Below, piece by piece: positions 1-14,085 of a stretch of DNA of 64,000 bases (position 1 is its first letter; the number at the start of each line of letters is the position of its first letter). The position numbers and the translations under genes were made by a program. The DNA comes from Agaricus subrufescens. Taxonomy: Eukaryota; Basidiomycota; Agaricomycetes; Agaricales; Agaricaceae. The stretch lies in NCBI GenBank assembly GCA_029945375.1, contig CM057057.1:2542001-2606000 (forward strand), in the 5' to 3' direction. The notes below the pieces were generated by a model. The model was given only the letters and a program-made list of their open reading frames with translations. It had not been told where the DNA came from and did not search any database.

Positions 1-1988
1 CCAGGTCATCGAATCGTCGGAAGCGGGTATCCCTGTCAAAATCTCAGCTATTAAAGCTGTCCACAAGTCAGTATTTCACTTCTGCATATCTTTTGTCGGA
101 TGCTCAATTTGTTTAGTTTCTTCCAAGAGGGAGATGACGCAGCGCTTGCGCCGTTCGCTCCCAGACTTGCTAAAGATCTTGCTCCAATCTTATCAGCTGC
201 TTCGGAAGATACCCTTGGTCTCGTTCTTGAGAGCTTGTCTGTCGTCGTCCAAGTTGATAAAGGAAGTTGGGTGACACCGGACCTCGCTACTTCGATAACT
301 CAAGTCATTTTGGAAGTCTGGCATAAGAATAATAAAGGTAGGGTAGAGATGCTTGAATGTTTAAGCTTGACTAAATTTTTTTTGATTAGATCCTATCTTC
401 ATCTCTATTCTGACGGATGTTCTCGAATCACTTGCTGAGGCGTCATCCGGTATCTATGAGACGGTTGTAAAGAATGCCCTCCCACCATTAAGTCAAGCTA
501 TTGGTAATTCAAAGAAGGAAGAATCATGGGTTGCTAGTTCGGCGATTAATTTGGTTGCTAGTCTCGCCCGAGGTGCCCCTGAATCTGGTTTGGGTGAAGG
601 TTTCTTTTCTCTTTTAGCCCCGCCCTTGTTTGCCTGTTTAGGAGGTGCAGAGGATAGGGATGTTATTCAAGTGAGTCGTAGCTGCTTCCACTTGTGTTGT
701 GAATTTACCTTTTTGTAGAACGGCATTGAGACTCTAACACTAATCGTGCGAAAAGATTGTAACCAGATGACAGTGTGGACTGATGCCGGGGGCAAAAATG
801 GTTTGGGTTATACGCTAGAGTTGGTGGCCAAACTGCTTGAAAGTCAGGATGAGTCCGGAGGTCTGGTGATCGGAGACCTCATCATCCATCTTTTCCGCAA
901 GGCTGGTGAAGCCATACTTCCTGTCCTTCCTCAGCTTCTCCAGGCAATGGTTGTTCGTATGAAAACCGCCCAGACTGCCACGTTCCTTCAGGTTAGTCCC
1001 CACCGATTTTAATAATGAATGGCCCCCCTAAATACGTCTGACAGAGTCTTGTCTGCCCATTTGCTTTCCTGATAAACAACCAACGCGATACTATTCTTGA
1101 TCTCCTGGAGTCTATCCATGTTAATGGACGGTCTGGGTTGGACATACTCCTACAAACCTGGTGCGAGAACGCCGAGACATTCCAAGGCCTTTGGGCGTCA
1201 AGGATAAGTACTTTGGGTCTCGCGGAGCTTCTCGTTTCGGGAAGACCTTCGCTTCGCAATATTACTGTCAAGGGGGAACTTATTGTTAAGCCTGAAACAC
1301 AGAATGGTTAGCCCCTGTTCTATCAAAGGAAATTAAGGAACTTACGCTTGCGTTCAGTTATTATGACACGATCTAAGACTAAAAAAAGTGGGTATTACAG
1401 GCTTTGACAATATGGCCACCGATCTTCTTACCCTAGCTGTCGCAGCTCCACATGAGTTTACTTCCATTCCGTTCTCCGTCAAGGCGCTCAAGATTATTAT
1501 TCGTGACCTTCAGTCTGGTGGGGACTCTGCAACTATATCAGCGCAAGGCAACACTTTTGATGTTGACTCTGATGACGGGGTGCGTCCCTTGATCAATCAA
1601 TGACAATATTGACGGATTGACCTCTTATATAGGATGAGGATTGGACAGAGGAAGAGAGGCAGAATCAAGGTTTCAAGGCCGAAGAGTTCCAACTTTTGTC
1701 AGAAATGTTAGGACCGAAAGGGGTCGCGTTTGATAATGATGAACTGCTCGATGTTCAAGATGATGAAGATTTGAAGAATGATCCTGTTTCGCAGATGGAT
1801 ATGCAGGTCAGTGATTCCAGGTGTCGGGTGCTGGTTTGCGGCTCAGCTGAGAATGGGATTATTAGGCTCATCTAGTCAACTTTTTGAAGAATTGTGCAGC
1901 ACAGAACACCGCCAACTTTAATCAAATTGCGGATCAGCTCTCTGCGGAGGAAATGCTCGTTCTTCGCAGTGCTATTGGGAGCCAGTAA
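1..1988 (+). CDS. KAP114: Importin-9 / Kap114 family karyopherin beta, 3' part (5' end outside window)
   Basis: Nuclear import receptor of the importin-beta family; members carry histones, TBP and other basic cargo. The open frames join through short introns (for example 67-116, 338-389, 671-718 and 990-1044) into one HEAT/ARM-type helical protein. The C-terminus identifies it. A conserved TRSK-type segment near 1365 leads into TPHEFTSIP if 1388-1447 is an intron. An acidic loop (DVDSDDGDEDWTEEE) follows, then NDPVSQMDMQ, then a final helix pair that reads on only if the last intron ends at about 1866, giving the tail HLVNFLKNCAAQ to the stop at 1986-1988. This order of basic motif, acidic loop and YQID/VSQMD-like motif matches the IPO9 C-terminus as I remember it. 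The start codon lies upstream of the window. Confidence 0.85.
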
Positions 1989-2055
1989 TTTAAGGCTGAA
2001 CCTTAATGTACTTATACATAGCTACAGCATGAACCTGGATGGATGTTAGAATATT

Positions 2056-2067
2056 GACCGTGGGAAT
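2056..2067 (+). promoter_or_regulatory. Shared promoter motif GACCGTGGGAAT, copy 1 (NOG2)
   Basis: The motif lies 76 bp (motif start to ATG) upstream of NOG2 in the gene's direction. The same 12-mer is 77 bp upstream of the enolase ATG, and ACCGTGGGAATT is upstream of the RBBP4-like gene. The GTGGGAA core resembles the site of CSL/CBF1-type factors, which fungi also have. Which factor binds is inference. Confidence 0.4.
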
Positions 2068-2131
2068 TGATGGGGATTTTCGAGTGATCGCAATCGTCGT
2101 AGCCGGCATAGACAGTGTCCAATCTACAAGG

Positions 2132-4554
2132 ATGGCGCCCACAACAAAAAAAGGCTCATCGTCATCGAAAAATCGCTCTTCTGTTTCCCTTGCCAAAGTG
2201 AAGGGTGAAAACTTTTACCGCGATGCAAAAAAAGTCTCCAAAATAAAACTGCTGAAGGGCGGTAAACCGGTTAGGGATAAGGAAGGCAACATTATACAAG
2301 CTGCTGCGTTCCAGAAGGGAGAAGATGAGACGAAGCCTGGGAGAGTTCAGCCCGACCGCAGGTGGTTTGGTATGTATTGCTTTCTGTCGTTATCATTTGG
2401 TCCCAGTTACTTAAAGTTTAGGTTTTTTTTTTGGTGAACAGGGAATACGAGAGTAATATCTCAAACGGCTCTCGACCACTTTCGTACGAGTCTCTCTACC
2501 AAGAAAGATGATCCATACTCTGTCTTGCTACGGCGGAATAAACTTCCTATGGCTCTTCTGGACGATGCCGCCAATCCTAATTTGAGAAAGGTGAGTTAGA
2601 CAGAACACAACCTCTTCTTTGCATGTTTCTGTCTTCATTAACTTGACTTACAACAGCGTTCGCACATCGTCGAAACAGAGCCATTTCGCGAGACCTTTGG
2701 CCCCAAAGCGCAAAGGAAACGACCAAGACTTGATGTTGGATCATTTGAGGAATTAGGTAAAGCTGGTGCTGCAGCTGCCGATGAGGCTGAAAATGCCGCT
2801 GATGAAACTGGGGCTGGTGTTATGGGTGCGAGAATCTTATCGACGTCGAGTTTCATGGTACCTTTTGCTAATACTCAATTCAGAACCCCTGGCTGCCGAT
2901 ATAGTCGAGGCTCCCACTCACGCTGATTACATCGAACCGATCTATGCTAAGGGTACATCACGGCGTATCTATGGAGAATTATACAAAGTCATCGACTCCT
3001 CGGACGTGATTTTACATGTTATCGACGCTAGGGATCCACTGGGTACACTTTGCGAGTCGGTTCTGGAGTATGTGAAGAAAGAAAAGGCGCATAAGCAAGT
3101 CGTTCTTGTAATTAACAAGTGTGATTTGGTGCCGAACTGGGTTACAGTACGTGTTTCTCTACCTTAATAAAAGAGCCTGATCCTGATTCTTTCGATTCTC
3201 ATAGTCACGCTATATCCAACATCTCACACCTCGTTATCCTACTATTGCATTTCACGCATCTCCCAATCATTCGTTCGGTAAAGGGTCGCTCATACAATTG
3301 TTGCGCCAATTTTCGCAGCTGCATTCGGATAAGAAACAGATTTCTGTTGGTCTCGTTGGATATCCGAATGTTGGCAAGAGCAGTGTTATAAACACTATCA
3401 AAAGCAGCAAAGTCTGCCGTGTTGCTCCTGTACCTGGAGAAACCAAAGTAGGTCATATTTGCCCCGTGGGCATACATAATATTGATTGGACGATGTCATA
3501 GGTTTGGCAATACATCACTTTAACTAAACGCATCTACCTTATCGATTGTCCAGGAATTGTGCCTACATCTGCGGCTAAAGATTCACAAACCGATACAGTG
3601 TTGAAAGGTGTTGTTCGGGTTGAGGCACTATCAACGCCTTCGGAACACATTGCTGCACTCATGGAACGCGTCAAACCTTTGTATCTATCGAGAACATATG
3701 GGATACCTCTGCCGAACAAGGATGACCCAGCAGAGAACTGGGATCCAGAGGAGTTTATGGACAAGCTGGCTCGTAAAAAGGGCCGGCTGCTGAAACAAGG
3801 AGAACCTGATCTAGATTCCGTCGCGAAAATAATTCTGAGCGACTGGGTCAGGGGCAGGATCCCATTTTTCGTGCCGCCTCCAGAAAGACCCGAGGAGCTC
3901 AACATTGCAGAGGCAAAGGCGAAAGCGAAGGCAGCTAGGGATGTGAAGGGGAAGGGGAAGGCTGAGGAAGAGCCGCGGGTTCCTCATGTCAAGCAGAACT
4001 TAGGATCTATCATGCAGAAGAATTCGTTTTTACCTGAAGACATCCAACCTTTAGAGCGTACGGAAGATGAAGGAAGTGAGAAGTCTGATGAAGGAGAGAA
4101 GTCTGATGAGGAAGCGAATATTGATGACAGCAGCTCATCTGAGGAAGAAGAAGAGCTCAAATGGACCGACGTTTTTGAAGGCATCAATATGACTGATGAT
4201 ATGGAATCTACCTCGGCGCCCAAAGAAGGACCAGAGCCTTCTGAAAGTGGTATGCCATTGCTGATCAGTGTTCTGTGACACTCGTCTGATTATGTATTCA
4301 TAGACCAGGGAGAAACAGACGAGGGAGAGACGAGTAGACCTAAAAAAGGGCCCCGCATGACAACAAGCAAGGTGAGTCAGGTTTTTTGTGCTGTGCAGCC
4401 CTTGTTTGATAAGTTGGTCCTGTTACAGCGTAAGGCCACAAATTTCTACTCCACAGCAAACGTCAAGAATAAGAACCGGGAAAAAGCGGCTCTACTGAAG
4501 TCATTGCCTGTAGGGAAGAAAGGGGAATCGCGTCATAAGAAGGGTAAGAGATGA
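2132..4554 (+). CDS. NOG2: Nucleolar GTP-binding protein 2 (NOG2/NUG2), pre-60S assembly GTPase
   Basis: Circularly permuted GTPase of the YlqF/YawG family that acts on pre-60S ribosomes and is needed for their maturation in the nucleus. The start ATG at 2132 opens a basic N-terminus ([15 protein letters not shown]) followed by the NGP1NT region ([23 protein letters not shown]). The G motifs appear in permuted order: G4 NKCD near 3112, then G1 GYPNVGKSS near 3360, then G3 DCPG near 3545. The charged C-terminus has a small EKSDEG repeat near 4080 and a basic tail ([20 protein letters not shown]). About eight introns are required; a phase check at WF|GNTR (acceptor 2441) and at SES|DQGE supports the model. 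It lies 143 bp after KAP114 in the same direction. An ACCGTGGGAAT element sits about 65 bp before the ATG. Confidence 0.93.
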
Positions 4555-4746
4555 CGGAAGTCGACAAAATATTGGAAGCGGGTATGTTCTGTTACTCGAC
4601 GCCACAGGAAGGTCGTGGCATCTGATCAATAAATCCCCAGATTTAGTTACGATTGTCTCTCTCAATAGATGTCTCTGCCACTCCTTTTGAAGGGCAGACC
4701 TCGTAAAAGAGTAACACAAATAAGTTGCTGATCAGATCTCGGTGTG

Positions 4747-4758
4747 GACCGTGGGAAT
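4747..4758 (+). promoter_or_regulatory. Shared promoter motif GACCGTGGGAAT, copy 2 (enolase)
   Basis: Identical 12-mer to the one before NOG2, in the same orientation and almost the same distance from the start codon (77 bp). It is followed by a pyrimidine-rich leader. Confidence 0.4.
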
Positions 4759-4790
4759 CGTCGGAGGCCTACTTGATCTTAAGTCGATAA

Positions 4791-4823
4791 CTGAACACCT
4801 CCCCATCTCCCTCCTGATCCACC
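4791..4823 (+). promoter_or_regulatory. Pyrimidine-rich leader directly before the enolase start
   Basis: A CT-rich stretch (CACCTCCCCATCTCCCTCC) runs up to the ATG. Tracts of this kind are common near transcription starts of strongly expressed glycolytic genes in filamentous fungi. The transcription start itself cannot be placed from sequence. Confidence 0.4.
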
Positions 4824-6490
<1,667 letters not shown>

Positions 6491-7975
6491 ATATAGAGAA
6501 AAAAAGGGACTATGTCCTCAACGGGTGTTTGTATCATTGAGTGTCAATATAGAATTGTGTGCTTGCTGTCGAGATATCAGAAGACGGCTAATAATGTCGT
6601 GAGTTATTCGTTCCCCTCTATGCAGAGGTTATTTGGAGTTGGGCTTCCAGTACATGTCAGTGTCGATCACGACGGACACCAAGGAGCCAAGCTGACAAAC
6701 AACGACGCCCGAATTCAGACTCTCTAAAGCCCTACTGCAAACTTATAATTTTCGTATGATCCAATTTAAGGCGGATCCAACCCTGCCTCGTTGGCGGTAC
6801 GTTGCCCTCGGAGCAGGTTCGCTGTGCGGCCTGGTCGGAGAAGTGCTTGGCCTCCGCACAATGACCGAGAGCTAGGAGCGACGAGTTCGGCAGTTGGCAG
6901 TGTTTAGGTCAACGAGGAAGAAAATCGGGTTGTCGACGAGGGGGTATCAAGACTAAGCACTATAGTATAGGGCATCGAATAGAAGTAGGAGGAGGATAGA
7001 AGTAGGAGATATCCCTTCGAACAGGCACAGCCCAGCTCACTGATTTTGGCGGTGATAGGAACTGTTAAGGTTTTTTTTTTTTTGTTGGACATTAGGTTGG
7101 CATTAGACTAGATCTGGCAAAAAAAAGCCTGTTCCCACTGGTCTATCTATGTTTGCGGGATAAAGGTGGCCAAGAAAAAAGGAAGACGAAAAAAGAAAAT
7201 CCGCGATCATGCATAACGGTAACACCAGAAAAAAAAATTTTTTTTTTCTTTGTATTTCAACATGAGGCGAAACGCGTGGATGATTGAAGGAAAACCATTA
7301 GATAAATAAACCTAAATTAAAAGAAAGGGTCTCGGTGGTGGGGTGGAAATTAAGTTGATCGTCCCAGCATATGTGCAATTGACATGAAAAGCTGAATTCG
7401 CAAAAAAGAAAGGAAAAAAAGAAGAGGAAGGGATATATATGGACAGGGAAAAAGGAATGTGGAAAATGAACAATGAAGTAGTCGAAAGGATGGTGCCGGG
7501 ACAACAAGGTGTCAAGAACGAAATCGTCGAAAGTCATGAACGAGGAGATAGATAATGGAATTTTTTTCATGCTTGGAGAGAGAGAAAAGAGGGGGAGGAA
7601 CTTATGAGCAATGATGATTTGCGTGGGTTTCAAAAAAAAAGATTTGCATGTTGGTTTGATGAGCGTGATTTCTTGTTTAATGATTGATGCAGAGATAATA
7701 AAACAGCAAACGAAAAGCTGAAAAATGAGAAAGGCTCGAAATCGAATGCATGCGTAGAGTAGAATGCGGAGAATGGTGGGGAAGAGGAGATGTTCTTCGG
7801 CTTCGCGAGTGGAAGTAAACGAAGGATGAAGAGAGGGAATGTGAGGAAGAAAGCGGGTAAGTTATCGATAAGAATATCATGAGAGGCTTGATAAATGAAC
7901 CTCTGAATAACCCCAAGAAAATGCAAAGATAAACCAAACTTCCAGAAGAGTTCGGCTTCACATGCTATGAGATGA
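6491..7975. other. Gene-free interval between enolase and the TBC gene
   Basis: This holds the 3' flanks of two converging genes. I see no convincing coding frame. From about 7080 to 7970 the plus strand is strongly purine-rich, with many A and GA runs and a block of nine A followed by ten T at 7229-7247. Open frames on the minus strand here translate to F/S/L-rich sequence expected from a pyrimidine-rich strand and are not believed. The GC-richer patch at 6770-6900 is unexplained. Confidence 0.5.
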
Positions 7976-10327
7976 TCATAACAGTGCTGAGCCGTCCTTG
8001 CCCTGCGCTACAAGTTTCTTCCAATCCGCTCTCCATTGTCTTATACTATTCCTCAGCTTCTTATCTCCCAGAGTTTTGGATATCCACATCAAGAATAAAT
8101 CTTCATCCTCGGGTACAAAGAATGATGAAAGCAGAGAGAGAACAGTTTCAAAACTTGCCGATGATGACGTTATATGATCTACAAAGGGAGATTGGCACTT
8201 GACATTTCGGTAAAAATGGGACCCACGTACCCCGGTATACCCACACAATTGCCACCGCAACGGCTACAAATAGATCATATCCCTCCAAAAGAAAAGCATC
8301 CCATAACCGGAGTTGCGTCTGGAATGGTACAGAGTTCGCGAACAATGTGATATACCATTTGGTGGCGTAGGACGTCGTTGATATCATGTGCTTCTTGAAT
8401 GCTTGATATACGTCCGGCATCATCTGTTCCATGATTCGCTCTTGAACATATATGGCCTCAAGAAGCCCGGGGAAGCCTGGATTGAAGACAGTATGCATGT
8501 TGTAGGCCTCATGTAAGCGAACAAGACAGGCATATACCCGTTCGGGCTCGAGGTAGCACAGAAGGGTTGCAGCAATGGGTCCCATTCCTTGGACGTATCC
8601 ACACGTCGGACAGCGAAGAGAGAAAGAATGTAGGACATGAAATAGGGATCGTTGGCTAGGATGAATGAGTACTTGTTTTTACGCTTTAGAGACTCAGAAC
8701 ATACCCAGCACCGTATCTCGTTCTGAACATTATGTGACCACTGATTGTCCTCGGCACGTCCAAGTCGATTTGCACATCGTATTGTGACGGTTTATCGATG
8801 CCGCTTCGGTATTCTTCTCCCAGACGAATCAACTCCTGATATCCCATTCCAGCAAATCGACTCATTAACAAGTCCCAAGCAGTTGCCCGCCACCGATCAG
8901 GAATACCCTTGTACACTCGTTCCCGTAGCTTCGCTTCTTTCGACGCACGAACTTGCCACGTTTGAATGTTACCACCAGAATCTCGCGAAGCGGGCTGCAA
9001 CATGCGCGTCCATTTAGCTATGCGGGAAGTCTCTTTGGGCGGATGACGTGAAGGAGGCAGTGATCTGAGAGACGTGGCATTGGCTGGGACAGATGGGGGA
9101 CCGGCGGAAACAGGTGATAGTCGTTTTGTGAGGGGAGCAGCGGCCAAGCGTATGAGTCGGTCGTGCGAGGGTATTGTAAAGAAGCCATAACTAATTAGGG
9201 CACCCTCAGACCAGGAAGCAGGACGAACATGTGAGATATGCTCACCGGTCAACAGAAGCCAAGATCTTCAGCTCTTCTGGAGTTAGGTCTTTTGATTTCG
9301 GTATCATATCTTCCTCGTCCATCTGGTCCTGCCTATTAGACCCAAGCCGTGCTCTCGTTCTCTCCACACCTTCTTCATAACCGTCACCTTTAACACCAGA
9401 GACTTCAAGTACAGCATATGTACGCCTTACATGGAAACTGTCTCCGTCTTCCCCCTCAGAGGGAACAAGTGAGATTTTGCTGGAAGGTGAACTGGGGTGA
9501 GATTGTGGGTTTCCTGGAGTCCAGACAGAAGGTTTTGGCGAGAGAAAGGGGGAGGAAGTTGGCCGAAAGGAGTTTGCGGGGGGAGTGGATGGAGGAGTCG
9601 TGCGGGTGGATGGGGGTAAGGGGGGCAAATCGCGCGTGGAAGCAGTGGACTGTCGGGAATGGCTGGGAAAAGATATGGCGGACGAGCGGCTCGACTGAGG
9701 GGGGGAGACGGTGCGAGTGCGAAGGGTATCACCAGGTAACTGGGAAGGGTCAGGCGACAGGGAGCACGGCTCGCCTGGCCGGCCGTTTGGCGGCGCAACT
9801 GGGTGGGCCAGAGCTCTGTAGTCTTCGGACGGGGCCCTGGGAGATGAATGTTGGGTAGGAATGTTGGGAGGGGAGGCTCGCACACTGCTGCGGAGAGGAT
9901 GAGTGCCAGAGTGGAGGTCATCAGTCAAATCGATCGCAGGCGACGGATCATTGTATGCTAAGCCCCACTCTTCCGTCAAACACGAATCGCGGCAGTCAAC
10001 CATCGTGGACAACCTCGGCAACTCTTTCGACAGGCGTTCGTTGCTGACAGTACCCCCCGGAGTGACCCAGCTTGTGTGTCGGTGGTCGTCGCCATACATA
10101 GAGTAGATGGAGAATATAGACGTTTCCGACATTGACCGCTGGTGGTCAGCAGCGGCGAACATTGTATCCGGCTGGGACGAGGAGGATGTCGAAGTCGACT
10201 CATTAGAGTATGCGGTGTCCGCCGTCGACAATGGCGACGACTTCTGGTGTTCGAAACCTAGTGCGGAAGGGGTGGGCGGGAGGAGGCGGACAGCGGGAGC
10301 ATTCATACAGAGGAAAGTGGAAGGCAA
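7976..10327 (-). CDS. TBC-domain Rab GTPase-activating protein
   Basis: Stimulates GTP hydrolysis on a Rab GTPase in membrane traffic; the Rab partner cannot be told from the sequence. The large first exon (from ATG 10327) encodes about 350 residues of S/T/P-rich, probably disordered sequence. It joins in phase across a short intron (donor at 9245) as SVDR|YGFFTIPSHDRL. The C-terminal half is a TBC domain: KGIPDRWRATAWDLL, the arginine-finger box IDLDVPRT (near 8750), and the glutamine-finger box GYVQGMGP (near 8590), followed by LRLWDAFLLEGYDL. Both catalytic fingers are present, so it should be active. A second ATG seven codons in (MNAPAVRLL) could be the true start. It converges with enolase. 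Confidence 0.88.
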
Positions 10328-13233
10328 GAAAGAAAAGGAAAGCAGGGAGATAGTTTATAAATTAGAAAAAAAGAACTCGGTTCGCATGCCAATGCCCCCA
10401 TCACCGTAGTGTGCCCACACAGCCCCGAGCCTCTGCGGTGTTTCCCCACCATACAAGATTAGTCTATTCCATCACCGATGCAGAAAAACCGTCTCATGAT
10501 GTCTCCACTCCTGCGCGCCGGGCTCCGACCATGTCCTCGAGTGACCATTTACATATTCCTCATTCCGGCAAAAGCCACGTTCCGGCATTACCTCTCTATT
10601 TCCCCATATCGATTATCTCGATGCATGTGCTGGACACACGAGCTTCCAGAAGCTAGCGTTCACATGTTACTAGCAATCCACGCGCCGTGGTTTGTGAGCT
10701 TCATACGCTCGGAATCAAATATCGAAACTTGGCGTCAGCAGTCCCTTCAGTACCTGAGCGTCCTAACCCCTTTACGTCGGCAGTACAAAATGCACTCTGA
10801 TCAAAGCTATACATGGACATCTTCACCACTTCTGGAAATCATCACCGCTCGGAGTTGACGTTGTCAAGGGATTGCGCTAAGGTTTCCCGTTTAACTAAGG
10901 CCCAGGACCCTGGCTGAAACATCAGCATAAGCGCCAGCCACTCCATTGCAAAAACTTTTATTGGATAGCAGCAGCAATTATCTTGAAACTCATATGTGAA
11001 TTCCTACCGCACTTACCCGTGTCCTCGTTGCAAACACCACAAAAAGCAAAAATACTCAACTTGTTAAACCCCGTAGTCAATTATCTTTGGACTGACATAA
11101 GAACAAAGTCCACGTAGGCAATCACTTCATATACTTGTTGACCCGGCTAGATCAACTCGGGTTAAGATAAGACACTCGCAACTGTCTGGACCACTGATCT
11201 CATGAGTACTTTCCAAGTGCAGGAGATTGTGCGCACCTAATATGGTCGTCAACTGAGACGTATGCAGACTGCGTGAGCGTACCTTGCACAAGACGAACTC
11301 ACCTCGACGACGGTATGATTCAAACTCACAGTAAATTTCGCAGCCTGTGCTGCGAAGCAATTCAAATTGTATGAGAGTATAACCAAAGCGCATTTAACCA
11401 TCACCATCACTGATCTCCAGACTCCAGTTCGAGATCCAGGTCATTCCAATACAGAATATTGTATCTTCAAAGTCGAAACGGGACCGGGGGAGTGGTATTC
11501 ATCAGTCTCTCAGGGTGGCCATTCGAGAAAAGTAAGACCTCACGGTATGTATTCAAAGTGGAGTCCTTAGAACGGTGTGAGAAGCGTTTCCGATAGTATT
11601 ATCCAGTCTGGCCTGCTCCTGAGTCATGGGTTCACGAATTCGACAGCGTTTTTGCGCCAGTATATAGATAGCAGTTCTCCTTTGCGACTAGCTTCATACA
11701 GAAAGACTATTGCTGAGAATCCATTTCTATGTAGTGTCAGAGAGTGTTTCGCCTATCATATAAATATATAATGACATACCATCTGCTATATTGAAGTCGC
11801 CAAACTCAGCCACACGGAGTGAGAGTTCTGCTACCCCACCGCCTATGTTTGAAATGATTGAACAGGCCAATCCATCAGTCTGACCAAAAATCACTCACTA
11901 GACTGAACTCTAGGCGTAAATGAATGTAGAACGGCTTAACTTTGGCCAAGCGTATGCCTGAATGAGCTTACGATCATTCTAACTTCGTTTATTCGAAGAT
12001 AAGCCGGATCCCGTAGAAAGTATCATTTTGAATGCATAAGCAAGAGCCTTGAGTAAGCTCTACCAAAAGATAATTTTTACAGTCAAGGGACTATTTCTCA
12101 CTCACTTGATCATTTATTCTGATAAGATTGCCGCCGTCGTTCGGCTATGGTCCCTCTGAGTGCCGGGGTACGGACAAAGTGGGTACAGTCAACCCAATCC
12201 TGACATCGACGTTCCTGACGTTCCCAACATTCGTGGTTGACTTGATATCTCCAATCTTCCCAAGCCATACCCCGACCCCCGTCAATGACAGCGGTGACAG
12301 GCATGGCATGGCACGGCCACATCAACAGTAACCGCAACATCGAGATAGAGCGATGCTGCCACCGCGGACATTATATCGATCATCAGATGTTTCAAGACCT
12401 GAAGTCTGAAGGAAGTGTTGTTGGTGCGGTCAATCGTATTCCTCCGATTGATGCTTTGGTAGAGAACACCCGTCTTTTCTGCTTCTTTAATCGGTGTTGG
12501 CTGTTATAGTTGATAAATGCGTTGTTTGGTACGACCTTTGGAGTACTGGTGATGGTGTCATTTAATAAGGCTCGATCCGTTTGAAACAGTAGCCGTTTCA
12601 CTGGGTCTTTGCTATTGGTTTTTCTTCGCGGCTTAAACAGCATTTTAAACATCAGCATCAACGTGATTAACAGGTAGTCGATTTGCGATTTAGTTGGTTC
12701 CGTTGGATGAGAGCTGCACAACGCCGGCTTTCGAGATGTGGCAAATGTCCGTCAGCCGTGACTCAACGATGGCATGGGTCATGGAAGATTCAGAGCCTAA
12801 ATAAACATCGAGTTTATTAGATGAGATAGAAAAAAAATATGAAGTAACGCAAGTATCCTACATACGTAAACACCAAGTCCATTGCCCCTGCGGAGACAAC
12901 GGGAATTAAACATCGCCTAAGCCTTCTAGGTCTTAGTTAGCTGTGAGAGGTGGACAGTATGCTGACCGTTGCTAACAAGAATGTACTGCGCGTTTATGCT
13001 GAGCAAGTTGACAAGTTTCATCCCAATCATCGGCCGAGGAAGTCTCCACTGCTGTCAAAATCGATCGTTTCTACCACAGTGCATTTATCCAGTGCAAGTT
13101 ACCGATCAACGGTAATGAAAAGGCCCGCTCGGTGCTCGCAGTGCCTGTATGTTTTCGCAGTGGTATGTGGTCCGATCAGCGTGACAACACGGGCCGTGAC
13201 AGTTGAGTGACCGACTATTCTTTGCGCGGAACG
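10328..13233. other. 2.9-kb gene-free interval between the divergent TBC and uL10m genes
   Basis: No frame here shows a recognisable domain, codon signature or splice-consistent extension. It must contain the promoters of both flanking genes. The longest minus-strand frames (12110-12340 and 12392-12721) match no family I know; decayed transposon sequence is possible but no terminal repeats or target duplication were seen. I found no tRNA with paired A and B boxes. Confidence 0.5.
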
Positions 13234-14085
13234 ATGTTGGGCTGGCGGCAGGCGGGCTCGGGCACTTCATGGCTGGCTCACAGAACACCACCAGCAGCGC
13301 GCTCCTATGCCATCTCTCTCGACCCTCCCAAACGTTTGTCTGGAAAAAAATATCCCCGCGTCTTTCCCGATAAAAAGGCCTCCCAATACACCTGGTATTC
13401 CGGCTTACTCCAAACCAGCACCAGCTCTCCCATTCTCTTCCTCCAACACAACGACTTCACTGCAAATCGCTTAAAAACTCTTCGCGCGGATATATACACC
13501 GCTGCGCAGCGTGCTGTGTCCACAGAGGCGGATGCATCCCCTTCATTACCGACACTTACTGTTGTCCGGACCAGCATTCTCGGAGCGGCGCTTCGCGATC
13601 TTCCAGGAGTCAAAAAGTCCACCGTGAAGAAAATGGTCAAGGATACAAAAGGATCCTTCGCCCTCCTTACACTCCCGACCTTCCACCCGCCTCAGCTTCA
13701 TGCTGTTCTCCGAGCCATGGAGAAGAGCGTTCCCCCCAAACCACCCAAAACTCCCGAACAAATCAAACAGGAGTTGGAGGCAAAGAAAGCTGATCCTGCT
13801 ACGCCAGGAAGGAGGACGAAACGCGTTCGGGAAACCAAGATACCTGATCTAAAGATAGTGGGGGCATTTATTGAGGGTAGAGTGTTCCTCCAGGACGGTG
13901 TAAAGGATGTGTCAACGTTGCCGACATTGGATACATTAAGGTCGCAGCTCGTTGGATTGCTAGGTTCGCCTGCTTCGCAGCTAGCCGCTGTTTTGGGCCA
14001 GGCGAGCGGTGGGTCTTTGGCAAGGACGTTGGAAGGATTCAAGAAGGGACTCGAAGAGAGTGCGGAGCAGCAGCCCTCTCCATAG
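13234..14085 (+). CDS. MRPL11: Mitochondrial large ribosomal subunit protein uL10m (L10)
   Basis: Component of the mitochondrial ribosome stalk base. This is a single uninterrupted frame of 283 codons. I chose ATG 13234 because the frame upstream opens only with a GTG. The N-terminus (MLGWRQAGSGTSW, then AARSYAIS) looks like a mitochondrial targeting peptide ending around residue 30. The body has the L10-like pattern: KYPRVFPDKKASQYTWY, then PILFLQHNDFTANRLKTLR, VVRTSILGAAL, and a late segment KIVGAFIEGRVFLQDGVKDVSTLPTL, typical of L10 (VGGRFEGKVL-like, then a leucine-rich end). The assignment rests on that order and the mitochondrial N-terminus. It runs into FIP1 on the same strand after 179 bp. 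Confidence 0.82.
   Translation: MLGWRQAGSGTSWLAHRTPPAARSYAISLDPPKRLSGKKYPRVFPDKKASQYTWYSGLLQTSTSSPILFLQHNDFTANRLKTLRADIYTAAQRAVSTEADASPSLPTLTVVRTSILGAALRDLPGVKKSTVKKMVKDTKGSFALLTLPTFHPPQLHAVLRAMEKSVPPKPPKTPEQIKQELEAKKADPATPGRRTKRVRETKIPDLKIVGAFIEGRVFLQDGVKDVSTLPTLDTLRSQLVGLLGSPASQLAAVLGQASGGSLARTLEGFKKGLEESAEQQPSP

Noticed and set aside
7298..7961. Minus-strand frames of 94-111 codons rich in F, S and L
   Set aside because: The composition is what any pyrimidine-rich strand would encode; no domain and no start context.
9418..9921. Overlapping frames (146 and 164 codons) on both strands inside the TBC gene
   Set aside because: Shadow frames of the S/T/P-rich first exon, which joins in phase to the TBC domain.
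11424..11440. B-box-like GTTCGAGATCC as a possible tRNA
   Set aside because: No matching A box at the right distance and no cloverleaf pairing.
12110..12721. Two minus-strand frames considered as transposase fragments
   Set aside because: No DDE or zinc-finger motif, no terminal inverted repeats and no target duplication seen.
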